In this document: piece after piece, positions 1 to 6,334 of the stretch
How the letters are laid out: each line of letters begins with the position of its first letter
Position numbering within the stretch: the stretch's first letter is position 1
NCBI GenBank assembly: GCA_947258835.1
Contig: CAMYJY010000044.1
Coordinates: forward strand, 1-14,299
Direction: 5' to 3'
Source: an uncultured Pirellulales bacterium
GTDB lineage: Bacteria; Planctomycetota; Planctomycetia; Pirellulales; Lacipirellulaceae
DNA length: 14,299 nt
Program-made: the position numbers and the translations under genes
The notes under the pieces: model-generated
The model's database searches: none
What the model was told of the DNA's origin: nothing
The model's input: only the letters and a program-made list of their open reading frames with translations

Positions 1-45
1 AGAACCGGGGCTATCGCCCACCGGCTCAGGCTCGACAGAGGGGGC
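1..45. repeat. Edge copy of GGGGCTATCGCCCA dispersed repeat
   Basis: Bases 5-28 are the exact reverse complement of the left hairpin arm at 6237-6260, and they match the right arm at 6281-6304 with one difference. The similarity continues into the flank: a GGCTCGACAGAGGGGG-like stretch here corresponds to AGCGCGACGGAGGGGG after 6304. Only one arm is visible, so the other half of a hairpin may lie left of the window. This is probably a dispersed REP-type element. No coding potential is seen. Confidence 0.6.
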
Positions 46-165
46 CTCGTTTGCCGCAGTGCTGTCTCCTCCGGATCACCTATTATGGCAAAGGACCACA
101 TGAGGTAGGGCCGCAGCCTACGACTACGACTGGGTGTTTCATGCTCTCTGGCCAATTTCGACCAG

Positions 166-195
166 ATCGTAAAATGGTCTTGACCATTTTACGAT
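166..195. promoter_or_regulatory. Perfect 14-bp-arm palindrome upstream of the ATPase remnant
   Basis: The arm ATCGTAAAATGGTC (166-179) is followed by TT and then by its exact reverse complement at 182-195. A degenerate half-site (CGATAATGGTC, about 201-211) follows and overlaps the start codon region of the ATPase remnant at 206. A perfect 30-base dyad a few bases before a start codon is what an operator for a repressor or autoregulator looks like. A terminator is less likely because no T tract follows. Which protein binds it is unknown. Confidence 0.5.
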
Positions 196-205
196 ACTAT
201 CGATA

Positions 206-615
206 ATGGTCAGCATGAGCGCGGTGCCCAGAATCTACGACAGCATCCTGGCAGAACATCTGGCAAATCATCGCCAGATGGCGTTGGTGAGTGGCCCACG
301 TCAAGTTGGCAAGACGACCACCTGTCGCAACCACGCAGACAGCTATACGAACTGGGACAACATAGATGACCGCGCGTTGATTGTCAGCGGTCCCAGCCGC
401 GTGGCGAACCATCTGAGGCTGGACCAACTACGCGCGCAATTGCCAGTGGCGTTGTTCGATGAGTTGCACAAGCACACCCGTTGGAAACAATTCCTCAAAG
501 GCTTCTTCGACAGCTATGCCGACCAGGTGCGGATTATGTTAACGTCGATTGCTTCGCGAAACCACGCGGCCCACGGGTCGTGCCCGCCAAAACGTTGCTC
601 TCGCAATTGATCTGA
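206..615 (+). pseudogene. Remnant of a DUF4143/AAA_14-type P-loop ATPase gene
   Basis: The reading frame from ATG 206 gives about 110 residues typical of the N-terminus of AAA_14/DUF4143 ATPases. They include a Walker A motif GPRQVGKT (residues 30-37), a Walker B-like VALFDE (81-86) followed by LHK, and a segment WKQFLKGFFD. Family members are usually about 400 residues or more; here the frame ends at 610 after an unrelated tail. From base 538 in another frame, 25 codons read VNVDCFAKPRGPRVVPAKTL and then LSQLI before TGA at 613-615. That resembles the usual C-terminal end of such proteins. The simplest reading is one large internal deletion of roughly 250 codons or more, joining the two ends out of frame near base 538. 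The sensor region and the DUF4143 domain are missing, so the product should be inactive. The family is recognised by motif; the deletion is an inference. Confidence 0.7.
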
Positions 616-726
616 AGCGATCTCTCCGCGATGGGTTTCGATGCACTGGCCAGCAGTGGCACCCCAAGCAGAATTTATGGATCAGCCCGTACGACTTCGC
701 CGACTAAGTAGGATTGAGAGGTCTGG

Positions 727-746
727 ATTCCCGCCTGCGCGGGAAT
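727..746. repeat. dRS3-like palindrome, copy A
   Basis: The sequence ATTCCCGCCTGCGCGGGAAT fits the ATTCCC-N8-GGGAAT pattern known from Neisseria dRS3 and similar elements in many bacteria. The flanks are TCTGG on the left and GACGGGAG on the right. Copy B lies 68 bases further right in the same orientation. No tandem array follows this copy. Confidence 0.8.
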
Positions 747-794
747 GACGGGAGCCGCTGCCGTGGTCCTCACCACAGGGACTTTTTTGTCTGG

Positions 795-814
795 ATTCCC
801 GCCTGCGCGGGAAT
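795..814. repeat. dRS3-like palindrome, copy B
   Basis: The same 20-base palindrome as copy A, with the same left flank (TCTGG) and the same right flank (GACGGGAG). Its right edge runs directly into the 17-bp tandem array, so the flank GAATGACGGGAG forms part of the first repeat unit. Confidence 0.8.
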
Positions 815-897
815 GACGGGAGTGTGCGGATGACGGGAGTGTGCGAATGACGGGAGTGTGCGGATGACGGGAGTGTGCGGATGACGGGAGTGTGCGG
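813..897. repeat. 17-bp minisatellite, five units
   Basis: Five contiguous units of ATGACGGGAGTGTGCGG occupy 813-829, 830-846, 847-863, 864-880 and 881-897. One base varies: unit 2 ends in A. A partial unit (ATGACG) follows. The first unit overlaps the right end of dRS3-like copy B. There are no spacers, so this is not a CRISPR array. Confidence 0.9.
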
Positions 898-912
898 ATG
901 ACGTGGATGCGC

Positions 913-939
913 GGGCGGCTCGCGTGGTCCCTGCCGCCC
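913..939 (-). terminator. GC hairpin at the 3' end of the coiled-coil gene
   Basis: GGGCGGC (913-919) pairs with GCCGCCC (933-939) around a 13-base loop, and the hairpin overlaps the stop codon of the minus-strand coiled-coil gene. There is no T tract on the minus-strand exit side, so intrinsic termination is doubtful. It may only act as a 3' stabilising stem. Confidence 0.25.
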
Positions 940-1718
940 TACCCTTCTTCTTCGTCTTCGCCGAGGCCCAGGGCGGATAGCCACCGCCGTCGTGGTTTGC
1001 CCTCTTCGACGTCCGCCTGCGCGGCACTCTGCCTGCTCAGTTTTTCTTGCAAGGCCAAATGCTCACGAGCCAATTTGGCCCGTTCCATGGAAATCTCCAG
1101 TTCGGCCTCACGCAACTTTTCTTGCCACTCCTGTTGCATTGCTTCCAGTCGTTCCCGTTCTTGCTGAATCAACTGGTCCTCGGCAAAAATCTCTTCGCGA
1201 ATCTCTTTCTTTAAGGCCTCCGTCAGCGCTGCTGGTTCCGATTGTGGTTGCGATTCCGGTTCCCGTGCCAACGCCGCCTGCAAATTGGCAATCTCTTGAT
1301 CTTTTTGCGCGATCAGCTGATCGGTCTGCGCGATCGTGGCCTCGATGGCAGCCACCTCCCGCCGTCGCTCAGTATCCATGGAGCCCTGCTCTTCGGCGTC
1401 AAGCTCGGCCAGCAAACGGGATTTCTGAGCTTGCCAGTCGTCACCCATAATCGGCGGAGTTGTCGCGTCCTGGGATCCGGCAGCGAGCTGCTCCTGAAGT
1501 TGCTGGTTTTCTTGCTTGAGCTGGTGTACGTCATCAACTGCCATGTCGTAACGACACTGCAAGTCCTCCAGCTCCTGCCGCACATCCACGTCCGCATTCT
1601 GGGACTGCTCTTTGGCCAATTCCGCAGCAATCTGCCGCAGCCTCAGCTTGAGATCCGCTTCGATATCACCGACGCGACGACGGTGACCGGCCAATGATTT
1701 GTCCACTTCGGCACGCAT
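939..1718 (-). CDS. Coiled-coil protein of unknown function
   Basis: A 259-aa protein rich in Glu, Gln, Lys and Ala. It has long heptad-like stretches, for example around QLKQENQQLQEQL and a C-terminal segment of repeated REAELEISMERAKLAREHLA type. It ends in a basic patch (GKPRRRW) followed by a very acidic tail (GEDEEEG). No signal peptide, membrane helix or enzymatic motif is visible. I choose ATG 1718 because GAAAGG lies about nine bases upstream; the frame also allows a TTG start at 1757, which has no Shine-Dalgarno sequence. It lies 125 bases downstream of pheT on the same strand but has its own promoter (1775-1803), so it need not depend on the PheRS operon. Extended coiled coils suggest a structural or scaffold role, but I cannot assign a function. 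Confidence 0.75.
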   Translation of the reverse strand: MRAEVDKSLAGHRRRVGDIEADLKLRLRQIAAELAKEQSQNADVDVRQELEDLQCRYDMAVDDVHQLKQENQQLQEQLAAGSQDATTPPIMGDDWQAQKSRLLAELDAEEQGSMDTERRREVAAIEATIAQTDQLIAQKDQEIANLQAALAREPESQPQSEPAALTEALKKEIREEIFAEDQLIQQERERLEAMQQEWQEKLREAELEISMERAKLAREHLALQEKLSRQSAAQADVEEGKPRRRWLSALGLGEDEEEG

Positions 1719-1774
1719 GGTGCGCAGCCTTTCGGCAGTCTTTTTAGTACAGCTCAAAGCACGAGGCCCAGAGA

Positions 1775-1803
1775 TATATAGGTTGCCAGGCCACGCGGGT
1801 CAA
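1775..1803 (-). promoter_or_regulatory. Sigma-70-type promoter for the coiled-coil gene
   Basis: Read on the minus strand, a -35 box TTGACC (1798-1803) and a -10 box TATATA (1775-1780) are separated by exactly 17 bases. The expected start of transcription is near 1768, giving a leader of about 50 bases to ATG 1718. It lies in the short gap after the pheT stop codon, so it should give the coiled-coil gene independent transcription. Confidence 0.6.
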
Positions 1804-1843
1804 AGAAATGTTCGCATTTTGATGCCTGTACTGAAGATACCGG

Positions 1844-3922
1844 TCAGGATCGCAATTGACCGCCGACTTCTCTCTCCAAAGCAGCCACCATGCTGTCGCG
1901 GCAGGCGTCGGCTTGCTCGTTGGTGAGCGTGCTGGTCTGGGAACGCAACTGCAAGCTAAACAAAAGACTCTTTTTGCCTGCCCCCAATTGGTCTGCATCG
2001 CGATACGCGTCGTCTTGAAATTGAATGGACTCCAGCAGGGAATCGCCGGCCTGCCGCACAACTCGCTCGACTTCGACCCAAGACACCTGCTGGTCCACCA
2101 CAATATTCAGATCCCGTCGCATGGGGGGAAACACAGACATGACCTGGGCCTGACGCACGTCGACTGCTAAGGCGGTCAGTGCGGCCAAATCCAACTCCGC
2201 CACGGTGGCTGCCCCGCGGAGGCCGAGGGAATCGAGGCCCCAAGGACTGACTTCACCCAACACCCCCCAGACCCGCTCTCCCAGTTTAAATTGGCAGGCC
2301 CGTCCCGCGGCCAAAAAGCGATCCTCCCAGGCCACGGCAGTCCAAGTCGCGGCGGGTGCCAGAGTGCGCACCAAGGTTTCCAAGACGCCTTTCACATCCG
2401 CAAAACTACGCCCGGAGCTCAACGTCAGCATCCGCCGCTGGTCCGGCAAACCCGCTTCGCTGGCGTTGTGCTGGCTGCCTTTCCCCTCCTGCTCCGATCC
2501 TGACGCAGGCAAGTAGATCGAGGCAATTTCAAACAGCTCGATCGTGCGATTCAACAATTTTTCATTGTTCCGCCGCGCTTCCAGCAAACTGAGCACTAGC
2601 GTCTGCCGGAGGCAGTTGGCTCTGCGCAGGAGTGGGGTGCTCACGGTCAGGGGTGGGGCCTGGGTCCAGGGCTGGAACTTTTGCACCCAGTCCTGCTCGA
2701 CGGCGCTGAGGGTCATGGCTTCATCAAACCCAGCCGCCACCAACACCGCCTGCACCTGCTCCACCACACGATCTTCTCGACTTGGCTGCGAAGCCACCAT
2801 CTTGACGCTGGCATCCTCCGGGATTTGCTCATAACCATGGATGCGGGCAACTTCTTCGATCAAATCAATCTCCCGCGTCAGATCCGCCCGCCAACTGGGA
2901 GGAATCAGATGCAGGCAAGGCGCATCAGGCTGCGCCGCTGACGACAAATCCCCGCGGCAACCTAAATCCGTCAGAATCTTGTGGACCCGCTGGGGCGGTA
3001 CCTCGATCCCCAAGATTCGCGGCAGCTGGCTCAACCGCAGCCGGACAGTCGGGCGGGGGACAGTCGGCGAGGCACACCGGATCACCCCAGGTGCCAATTT
3101 GCCACCCGCCAGCTCCAAAATCAGCGCGCAGCAGCGGCGGCTGGCCCACTCGATGCGCTCCGGGTCCATGCCCCGCTCAAACCGATAAGAAGAATCACTA
3201 TGGAGTTGCAACTGCCGGGCAGTATTCCGCACCGCCAGCGGGGCAAAGCTAGCGGCCTCCATCAGGACATCGGTTGTGTCCGGGGAGACTTCGGTGTGCG
3301 CTCCGCCCATCACGCCCCCCAAGGCCACGGCCTGCTCTGTATCGGCAATCACACACGTGCCGGCAGGCAACTCATACTCTTGATGGTTGATGGCCAAGAA
3401 TTTTTCGCCGTCCCGCGACTGCCGGACAACTATTTTGTGTCCTGCCAATTTCTGGTAGTCAAAGGCATGCAGGGGCTGTCCGCATTCCAGCATGACGTAG
3501 TTGGAGATATCCACGACATTATTGATCACCGCGATGCCCAGGGTGCGCAACCGATCCGCCAACCAGGCAGGACTGGGCCCCACCTTGATGCCGCGAAGCA
3601 CGCGAGCCGTATAGTGTGGGCAGAGCGCGGGACACTGCACCTCGACACCCGCCAGTTCGGTCACCGCCGGACCCGCGGTGGCCGGCGTGGCAGTCGGTTC
3701 GCGCAGCGGTTGCTGCCAGAGCACGGCAATTTCTCGCGCGACACCTAAATGCCCCAAGCAATCGGGCCGATTGCTGGTCACCTCCAAATCGATCGCCACA
3801 TCGTCGCCGACGTGCGCGACCCCTTCCAGATTCAGCCCAGTCAACGTCAGCCGATCGGTCAGCTCCGCGACCGACATCCCCAACTCGACATACTCTTGCA
3901 ACCAATTCCAGGAAACGATCAT
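1844..3922 (-). CDS. pheT: Phenylalanyl-tRNA synthetase beta subunit, short form
   Basis: The beta subunit of the alpha2-beta2 PheRS, which charges tRNA-Phe in the cytoplasm and carries the editing site. The 692 residues show an N-terminal segment (MIVSWNWLQEYV), a B3/4 editing domain (about 97-270), a B5 domain (about 290-370, with PPSWRADLTREIDLIEEVAR), a catalytic-like core, and a C-terminal anticodon-binding FDX-ACB domain (about 598-692, starting at FPPMRRDLNIVVD). Bacterial PheT is usually near 800 residues. Here the chain runs from GLNLEGVAHVG (29-39) almost directly to LEVTSNRPDCLG (46-57), so the EMAP-II-like OB-fold tRNA-binding domain usually inserted there is absent. Both borders read smoothly, so this looks like a native short form and not damage. 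The ATG at 3922 is preceded by GGGGCTA-type repeats on the opposite strand and no clear Shine-Dalgarno sequence. The gene follows pheS by 30 bases and is probably translated from the same message. Confidence 0.96.
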   Translation of the reverse strand: MIVSWNWLQEYVELGMSVAELTDRLTLTGLNLEGVAHVGDDVAIDLEVTSNRPDCLGHLGVAREIAVLWQQPLREPTATPATAGPAVTELAGVEVQCPALCPHYTARVLRGIKVGPSPAWLADRLRTLGIAVINNVVDISNYVMLECGQPLHAFDYQKLAGHKIVVRQSRDGEKFLAINHQEYELPAGTCVIADTEQAVALGGVMGGAHTEVSPDTTDVLMEAASFAPLAVRNTARQLQLHSDSSYRFERGMDPERIEWASRRCCALILELAGGKLAPGVIRCASPTVPRPTVRLRLSQLPRILGIEVPPQRVHKILTDLGCRGDLSSAAQPDAPCLHLIPPSWRADLTREIDLIEEVARIHGYEQIPEDASVKMVASQPSREDRVVEQVQAVLVAAGFDEAMTLSAVEQDWVQKFQPWTQAPPLTVSTPLLRRANCLRQTLVLSLLEARRNNEKLLNRTIELFEIASIYLPASGSEQEGKGSQHNASEAGLPDQRRMLTLSSGRSFADVKGVLETLVRTLAPAATWTAVAWEDRFLAAGRACQFKLGERVWGVLGEVSPWGLDSLGLRGAATVAELDLAALTALAVDVRQAQVMSVFPPMRRDLNIVVDQQVSWVEVERVVRQAGDSLLESIQFQDDAYRDADQLGAGKKSLLFSLQLRSQTSTLTNEQADACRDSMVAALEREVGGQLRS

Positions 3923-3926
3923 TTTT

Positions 3927-3947
3927 TAGGGGCTAGGGGCTAGGGGG
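3927..3947. repeat. GGGGCTA heptamer repeat between pheS and pheT
   Basis: Two GGGGCTA units (3929-3935 and 3936-3942) and a partial third (GGGGG) fill most of the 30-base gap between pheS and the pheT start. In the mRNA this reads as CCCCTAGCCCCTAGCCCCTA just before AUG, where a purine-rich ribosome site would normally lie. The same heptamer appears before xerC at 12187-12202. Confidence 0.75.
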
Positions 3948-3952
3948 TCCAA

Positions 3953-5029
3953 TCAAAATTGCTCTAGGAAGCGGACGTCGTTTTGGTAGAGGGCTCGGAT
4001 GTCCGTGATTCCGTGCTGCCGCATGCAGATGCGTTCGACGCCAAGACCAAAAGCAAAACCGGTGACCTGCTCCGGATCGTAGCCTACGGCCCTGAGCACC
4101 GCGGGATCCACCATGCCGGCCCCGCCCATTTCCATCCAGCTGCTCTGGCCCGCGGCATTGGTCCAGTTCATATCGACTTCGACACTGGGCTCGGTGAAAG
4201 GAAAAAACGAAGGACGAAAACGCACGTGGACCTGCTCGCCCTGCCCTTCCCCGGTGGCGGCAAAATAACTTTGGCAAAATAGTCGCAACACGCTCTTGAG
4301 ATGGGCCATGGTCACCCCCCGATCCACCAGCAGCCCTTCAATTTGATGGAACATGGGATAGTGCGTGGCGTCGGCCGTATCAGGCCGATAGACACGGCCC
4401 AGCGAGATGACGCGGACCGGGGGTGGATCTTCGCCGGGGGCGGTGCTGGCGACACAGTCCTCCATCACACGGATCTGCACGGTACTCGTTTGTGAGCGCA
4501 AGAGCAGCGGGGAGGCACTGGTGGCACCGGCCACGCCCAAATAAAAATTCTCCAGCGGATCACGGGCCGGGTGTTCTAGAGGAATGTTGAGGGCCTCAAA
4601 ATTGTGCCAATCGTCTTCGATCTCCGGCCCCTCAACGGCCGTGAATCCCAATCGGCCCATGATGTCTTGCATGCGGCGAATCGTCTGGGTGATCGGATGC
4701 AAATGCCCGATCCGCCAGGGCACTCCCGGCACCGTCACGTCCAGGGCCGGTTGCGATTCCACGGGGCTGTGGGCCAGCCGCTGCTGGGACGCGGCAAAGG
4801 CCGCCTCCACGAGTCGCTTGACCTCGTTAAAACGCTTGCCGGCGGCCGGCTTATCGGCCTTGTCGACCTGGCCCAAACCCTGCTGCACCTTCCGCAACTG
4901 GCCCGCCTTGGCACCCAAAAACTCCACCCGGGCCTGCTCTAAGGCCTCCGCGGAGCCCGCGCTGGAAAAGGCCGACTCGGCTTGCTCGGCGAGCTGTTCT
5001 AAATTGGCAAGAAAATCGGCAAGCGCCAC
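3953..5029 (-). CDS. pheS: Phenylalanyl-tRNA synthetase alpha subunit
   Basis: The catalytic subunit of PheRS, activating phenylalanine with ATP and transferring it to tRNA-Phe. The 358 residues begin with a coiled-coil tRNA-binding arm (about 1-85), followed by the class II core. Visible core elements are GHLHPITQTIRRM (108-120), motif 1 around GRLGFTAVEGPEIEDDWHNF (125-144), motif 2 with FRPSFFPFTEPSVEVD (271-286), and motif 3 GFAFGLGVERICM (324-336) ending in NDVRFLEQF. Length and motif order are normal. The start is GTG at 5027-5029, with a modest AGGT about nine bases upstream. It lies 132 bases after rplT and 30 bases before pheT in the order known from many bacteria (rpmI-rplT-pheS-pheT). 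Confidence 0.97.
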   Translation of the reverse strand: MALADFLANLEQLAEQAESAFSSAGSAEALEQARVEFLGAKAGQLRKVQQGLGQVDKADKPAAGKRFNEVKRLVEAAFAASQQRLAHSPVESQPALDVTVPGVPWRIGHLHPITQTIRRMQDIMGRLGFTAVEGPEIEDDWHNFEALNIPLEHPARDPLENFYLGVAGATSASPLLLRSQTSTVQIRVMEDCVASTAPGEDPPPVRVISLGRVYRPDTADATHYPMFHQIEGLLVDRGVTMAHLKSVLRLFCQSYFAATGEGQGEQVHVRFRPSFFPFTEPSVEVDMNWTNAAGQSSWMEMGGAGMVDPAVLRAVGYDPEQVTGFAFGLGVERICMRQHGITDIRALYQNDVRFLEQF

Positions 5030-5083
5030 GAGACAGATACCTAGGCGAGTGTGAAGTGCTAATCCAAGAAGCTAGAAACGCTG

Positions 5084-5144
5084 CTCCCGCTGGCAGGGAG
5101 GCATCCATCAAGCAAATCCGGTCCGGCAGATGCAGCCGTCGGAC
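5084..5144 (-). other. Structured gap between rplT and pheS
   Basis: The 132-base gap holds two small dyads: CTCCC/GGGAG (5084-5088 with 5096-5100) and GTCCG/CGGAC (5121-5125 with 5140-5144, with an inner GGC/GCC pair). Neither is followed by a T tract on the minus strand. I see no T-box sequence and no Phe-rich leader peptide. They may be processing or pausing structures in the operon message. Confidence 0.25.
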
Positions 5145-5161
5145 ACACTAGTAAATCGGAC

Positions 5162-5518
5162 TTAGGCAGCCAGGGCCGCGCGTGCCTGCTCCACAACCAC
5201 GTCAAACGCAGCGGGATCATAAATGGCCATTTCGGAGAGCATCTTGCGGTTCAGCTCTACGTTGGCCTGCTTCAGCCCGCTGATCAGCTCGCTGTAACGC
5301 AGGCCGCGCTCACGAGCGGCCGCATTGATGCGGATAATCCACAGTTTGCGAAACTCGCGTTTACGCACCCGCCGATCACGAAAGGCATAGGCCTCCGCAC
5401 GAACCAGCGTCTCTTTGGCCGTGCGCAATAGTGTGCCGCGTCCGCCGACGTAGCCCTTGGTTTTTTTAAATAACCGATTCTTGGCACGATTCCGTGCACT
5501 TCCCTTGGTGGTTCTCAC
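5162..5518 (-). CDS. rplT: Ribosomal protein L20
   Basis: A large-subunit protein that binds 23S rRNA early in assembly and, in several bacteria, represses its own operon by binding the leader. The sequence carries the family's basic N-terminal arm (RNRAKNRLFKKTKGYVGGRG), a central YAFRDRRVRKREFRKLWIIR block and the helical C-terminus with GLKQANVELNRKML. I choose GTG at 5516-5518, which gives 118 residues, the usual L20 length, with GAGG about nine bases upstream. The in-frame TTG at 5527 would directly abut that GAGG and add three atypical residues. The gap upstream, to rpmI, contains an unusual heptamer array. Confidence 0.95.
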   Translation of the reverse strand: MRTTKGSARNRAKNRLFKKTKGYVGGRGTLLRTAKETLVRAEAYAFRDRRVRKREFRKLWIIRINAAARERGLRYSELISGLKQANVELNRKMLSEMAIYDPAAFDVVVEQARAALAA

Positions 5519-5536
5519 CGGAAACAACCTCAGTTT

Positions 5537-5599
5537 GAGTTACGAGTTATGAGTTGCGAGTTGCGAGTTGCGAGTTGCGAGTTGCGAGTTGCGAGTTGG
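5537..5599. repeat. GAGTTGC heptamer array, nine units, between rpmI and rplT
   Basis: Nine exact 7-base steps are present: GAGTTAC, GAGTTAT, six GAGTTGC and GAGTTGG. The array occupies half of the 126-base gap between rpmI and rplT. Bases 5612-5645 carry the opposite sense (AACTCGCG, GTAACTCG, AACTCGCG), so the transcript can fold with GAGTTACGAG pairing to CTCGTAACTC. The array is probably variable in copy number. Confidence 0.9.
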
Positions 5600-5644
5600 T
5601 CTGCAGTCAATAACTCGCGCCTCGTAACTCGAAACTCGCGCCTC

Positions 5645-5839
5645 CTAGCTGGCTAGCGCTTTTTGAATCATTTTGGAGTTGGTGTCGTTGGTGCACGTGG
5701 TGCCCCTCAGATTCCGCTTCCGCTTTTGGCTCATGCGGCCCGCGAGGTGGCTGGTACCGGCGCTGCGATGCTTGGCCTTGCCGCTGGCAGTCAGGCGAAA
5801 GCGTTTTTTGGTGCCCTTGTGGGTTTTTTGCTTAGGCAT
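5645..5839 (-). CDS. rpmI: Ribosomal protein L35
   Basis: A 64-aa, very basic large-subunit protein. The characteristic start MPKQKTHKGTKKRFRLTASG and the core KAKHRSAGTSHLAGRMSQKR identify L35. Length is normal for the family (about 64-66). It is the first gene of the rpmI-rplT-pheS-pheT cluster. infC, which precedes it in many bacteria, is not here. A long upstream region with a weak promoter candidate (5955-5982) suggests a leader of more than 100 bases. Confidence 0.95.
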   Translation of the reverse strand: MPKQKTHKGTKKRFRLTASGKAKHRSAGTSHLAGRMSQKRKRNLRGTTCTNDTNSKMIQKALAS

Positions 5840-5954
5840 CAGTCTCTTCCCTAGCCGTATTTATTTGATCGTAAGTCGTCCGCAGCGGCGGCCCATGGCT
5901 GCCAGCGGCCCCTGGATTGCTCGGCCGCGGTGCGGGCCTGTTTGCAAGCCCCGT

Positions 5955-5982
5955 AGTATAGCAGATTTCCCTGGTCCGAAAA
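5955..5982 (-). promoter_or_regulatory. Candidate promoter of the rpmI-rplT-pheST operon
   Basis: On the minus strand, TATACT (5955-5960) forms a good -10 box. The only -35 at acceptable distance is the weak TTTTCG (5977-5982), with 16 bases between. Transcription would begin about 110 bases before the rpmI start codon, leaving room for a regulatory leader. The -10 box is convincing; the -35 box is not. Confidence 0.35.
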
Positions 5983-6095
5983 CCCGCTTCAAGCCAGGTT
6001 TTGGCGGCCGGGTGCCGGAACAGGCTGTCCAGGACGAGAACGGCTGCTGTCACGCAAAAAACATGCGATTTTGGCCACTGGGTGTGTCAATTGGG

Positions 6096-6121
6096 TGCCA
6101 CTGCTGGCTTGTCCAGCAGTG
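6096..6121. repeat. GTGCCACTGCTGG hairpin repeat
   Basis: CACTGCTGG (6099-6107) pairs perfectly with CCAGCAGTG (6113-6121) across the five-base loop CTTGT. Related pieces occur at 644-662 (reverse orientation, truncated) and near 6139-6148 (CCACTGCTGG). I believe this motif is dispersed in planctomycete genomes, but I could not check that. Confidence 0.55.
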
Positions 6122-6236
6122 TGCAGCGGGTACCCAATATCCACTGCTGGGCGAGCCCAATCTTGTGCGGTACGAAAGGTGCACCCCAGCAGCGGCAGTG
6201 ATTTCAGGCACAGCGGTTACCAGCCCTCCCCACCAA

Positions 6237-6304
6237 TGAGCCGGTGGGCGATAGCCCCGGTTCCGTGCGACGTGCCAGCACCGGGGCTATCGCCCATCGG
6301 CTCA
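6237..6304. repeat. 24-bp-arm stem-loop of the GGGGCTATCGCCCA repeat
   Basis: The left arm (6237-6260) and right arm (6281-6304) are reverse complements over 24 bases with one mismatch, around a 20-base loop. The left arm is exactly the reverse complement of bases 5-28. The element sits 30 bases beyond the stop codon of the minus-strand NTPase gene, so it could also end that transcript. No T tract is seen. Confidence 0.8.
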
Positions 6305-6334
6305 AGCGCGACGGAGGGGGGGCACCGCCGCCTA

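Larger units (their letters stand above)
616..938. other. Gene-free repeat-rich stretch
   Basis: No credible gene is present. From 616 to about 720 there is decayed-looking sequence. It includes a truncated copy (644-662, reverse orientation) of the GTGCCACTGCTGG motif that forms a hairpin at 6096-6121. Two dRS3-like palindromes and the 17-bp array follow. The histidine/proline-rich frames on the minus strand here are translations of the array. Confidence 0.6.
5840..6334. other. Gene-free upstream region of the rpmI operon
   Basis: This stretch contains a promoter candidate (5955-5982), a CACTGCTGG hairpin (6099-6121), and a long stem-loop (6237-6304) related to bases 5-28. I find no infC and no credible small gene. 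The frames that cross it start and stop inside the repeats. Confidence 0.6.

Noticed and set aside
813..897. Possible CRISPR array
   Set aside because: Units are contiguous with no spacers and no cas genes are nearby. The same holds for the arrays at 14031-14108 and 14176-14208.
682..1027. Minus-strand open frames rich in HTPVIRTLPS-like repeats
   Set aside because: They are translations of the 17-bp minisatellite and dRS3-like palindromes. 17 is not a multiple of three, so the peptide repeat runs through all frames. No ribosome site.
5030..5161. T-box or Phe attenuator before pheS
   Set aside because: No T-box motif, no Phe-rich leader peptide and no T-tailed terminator are visible.
5519..5527. 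TTG start for rplT
   Set aside because: It directly abuts the GAGG. GTG 5518 has proper spacing and gives the usual 118 residues.
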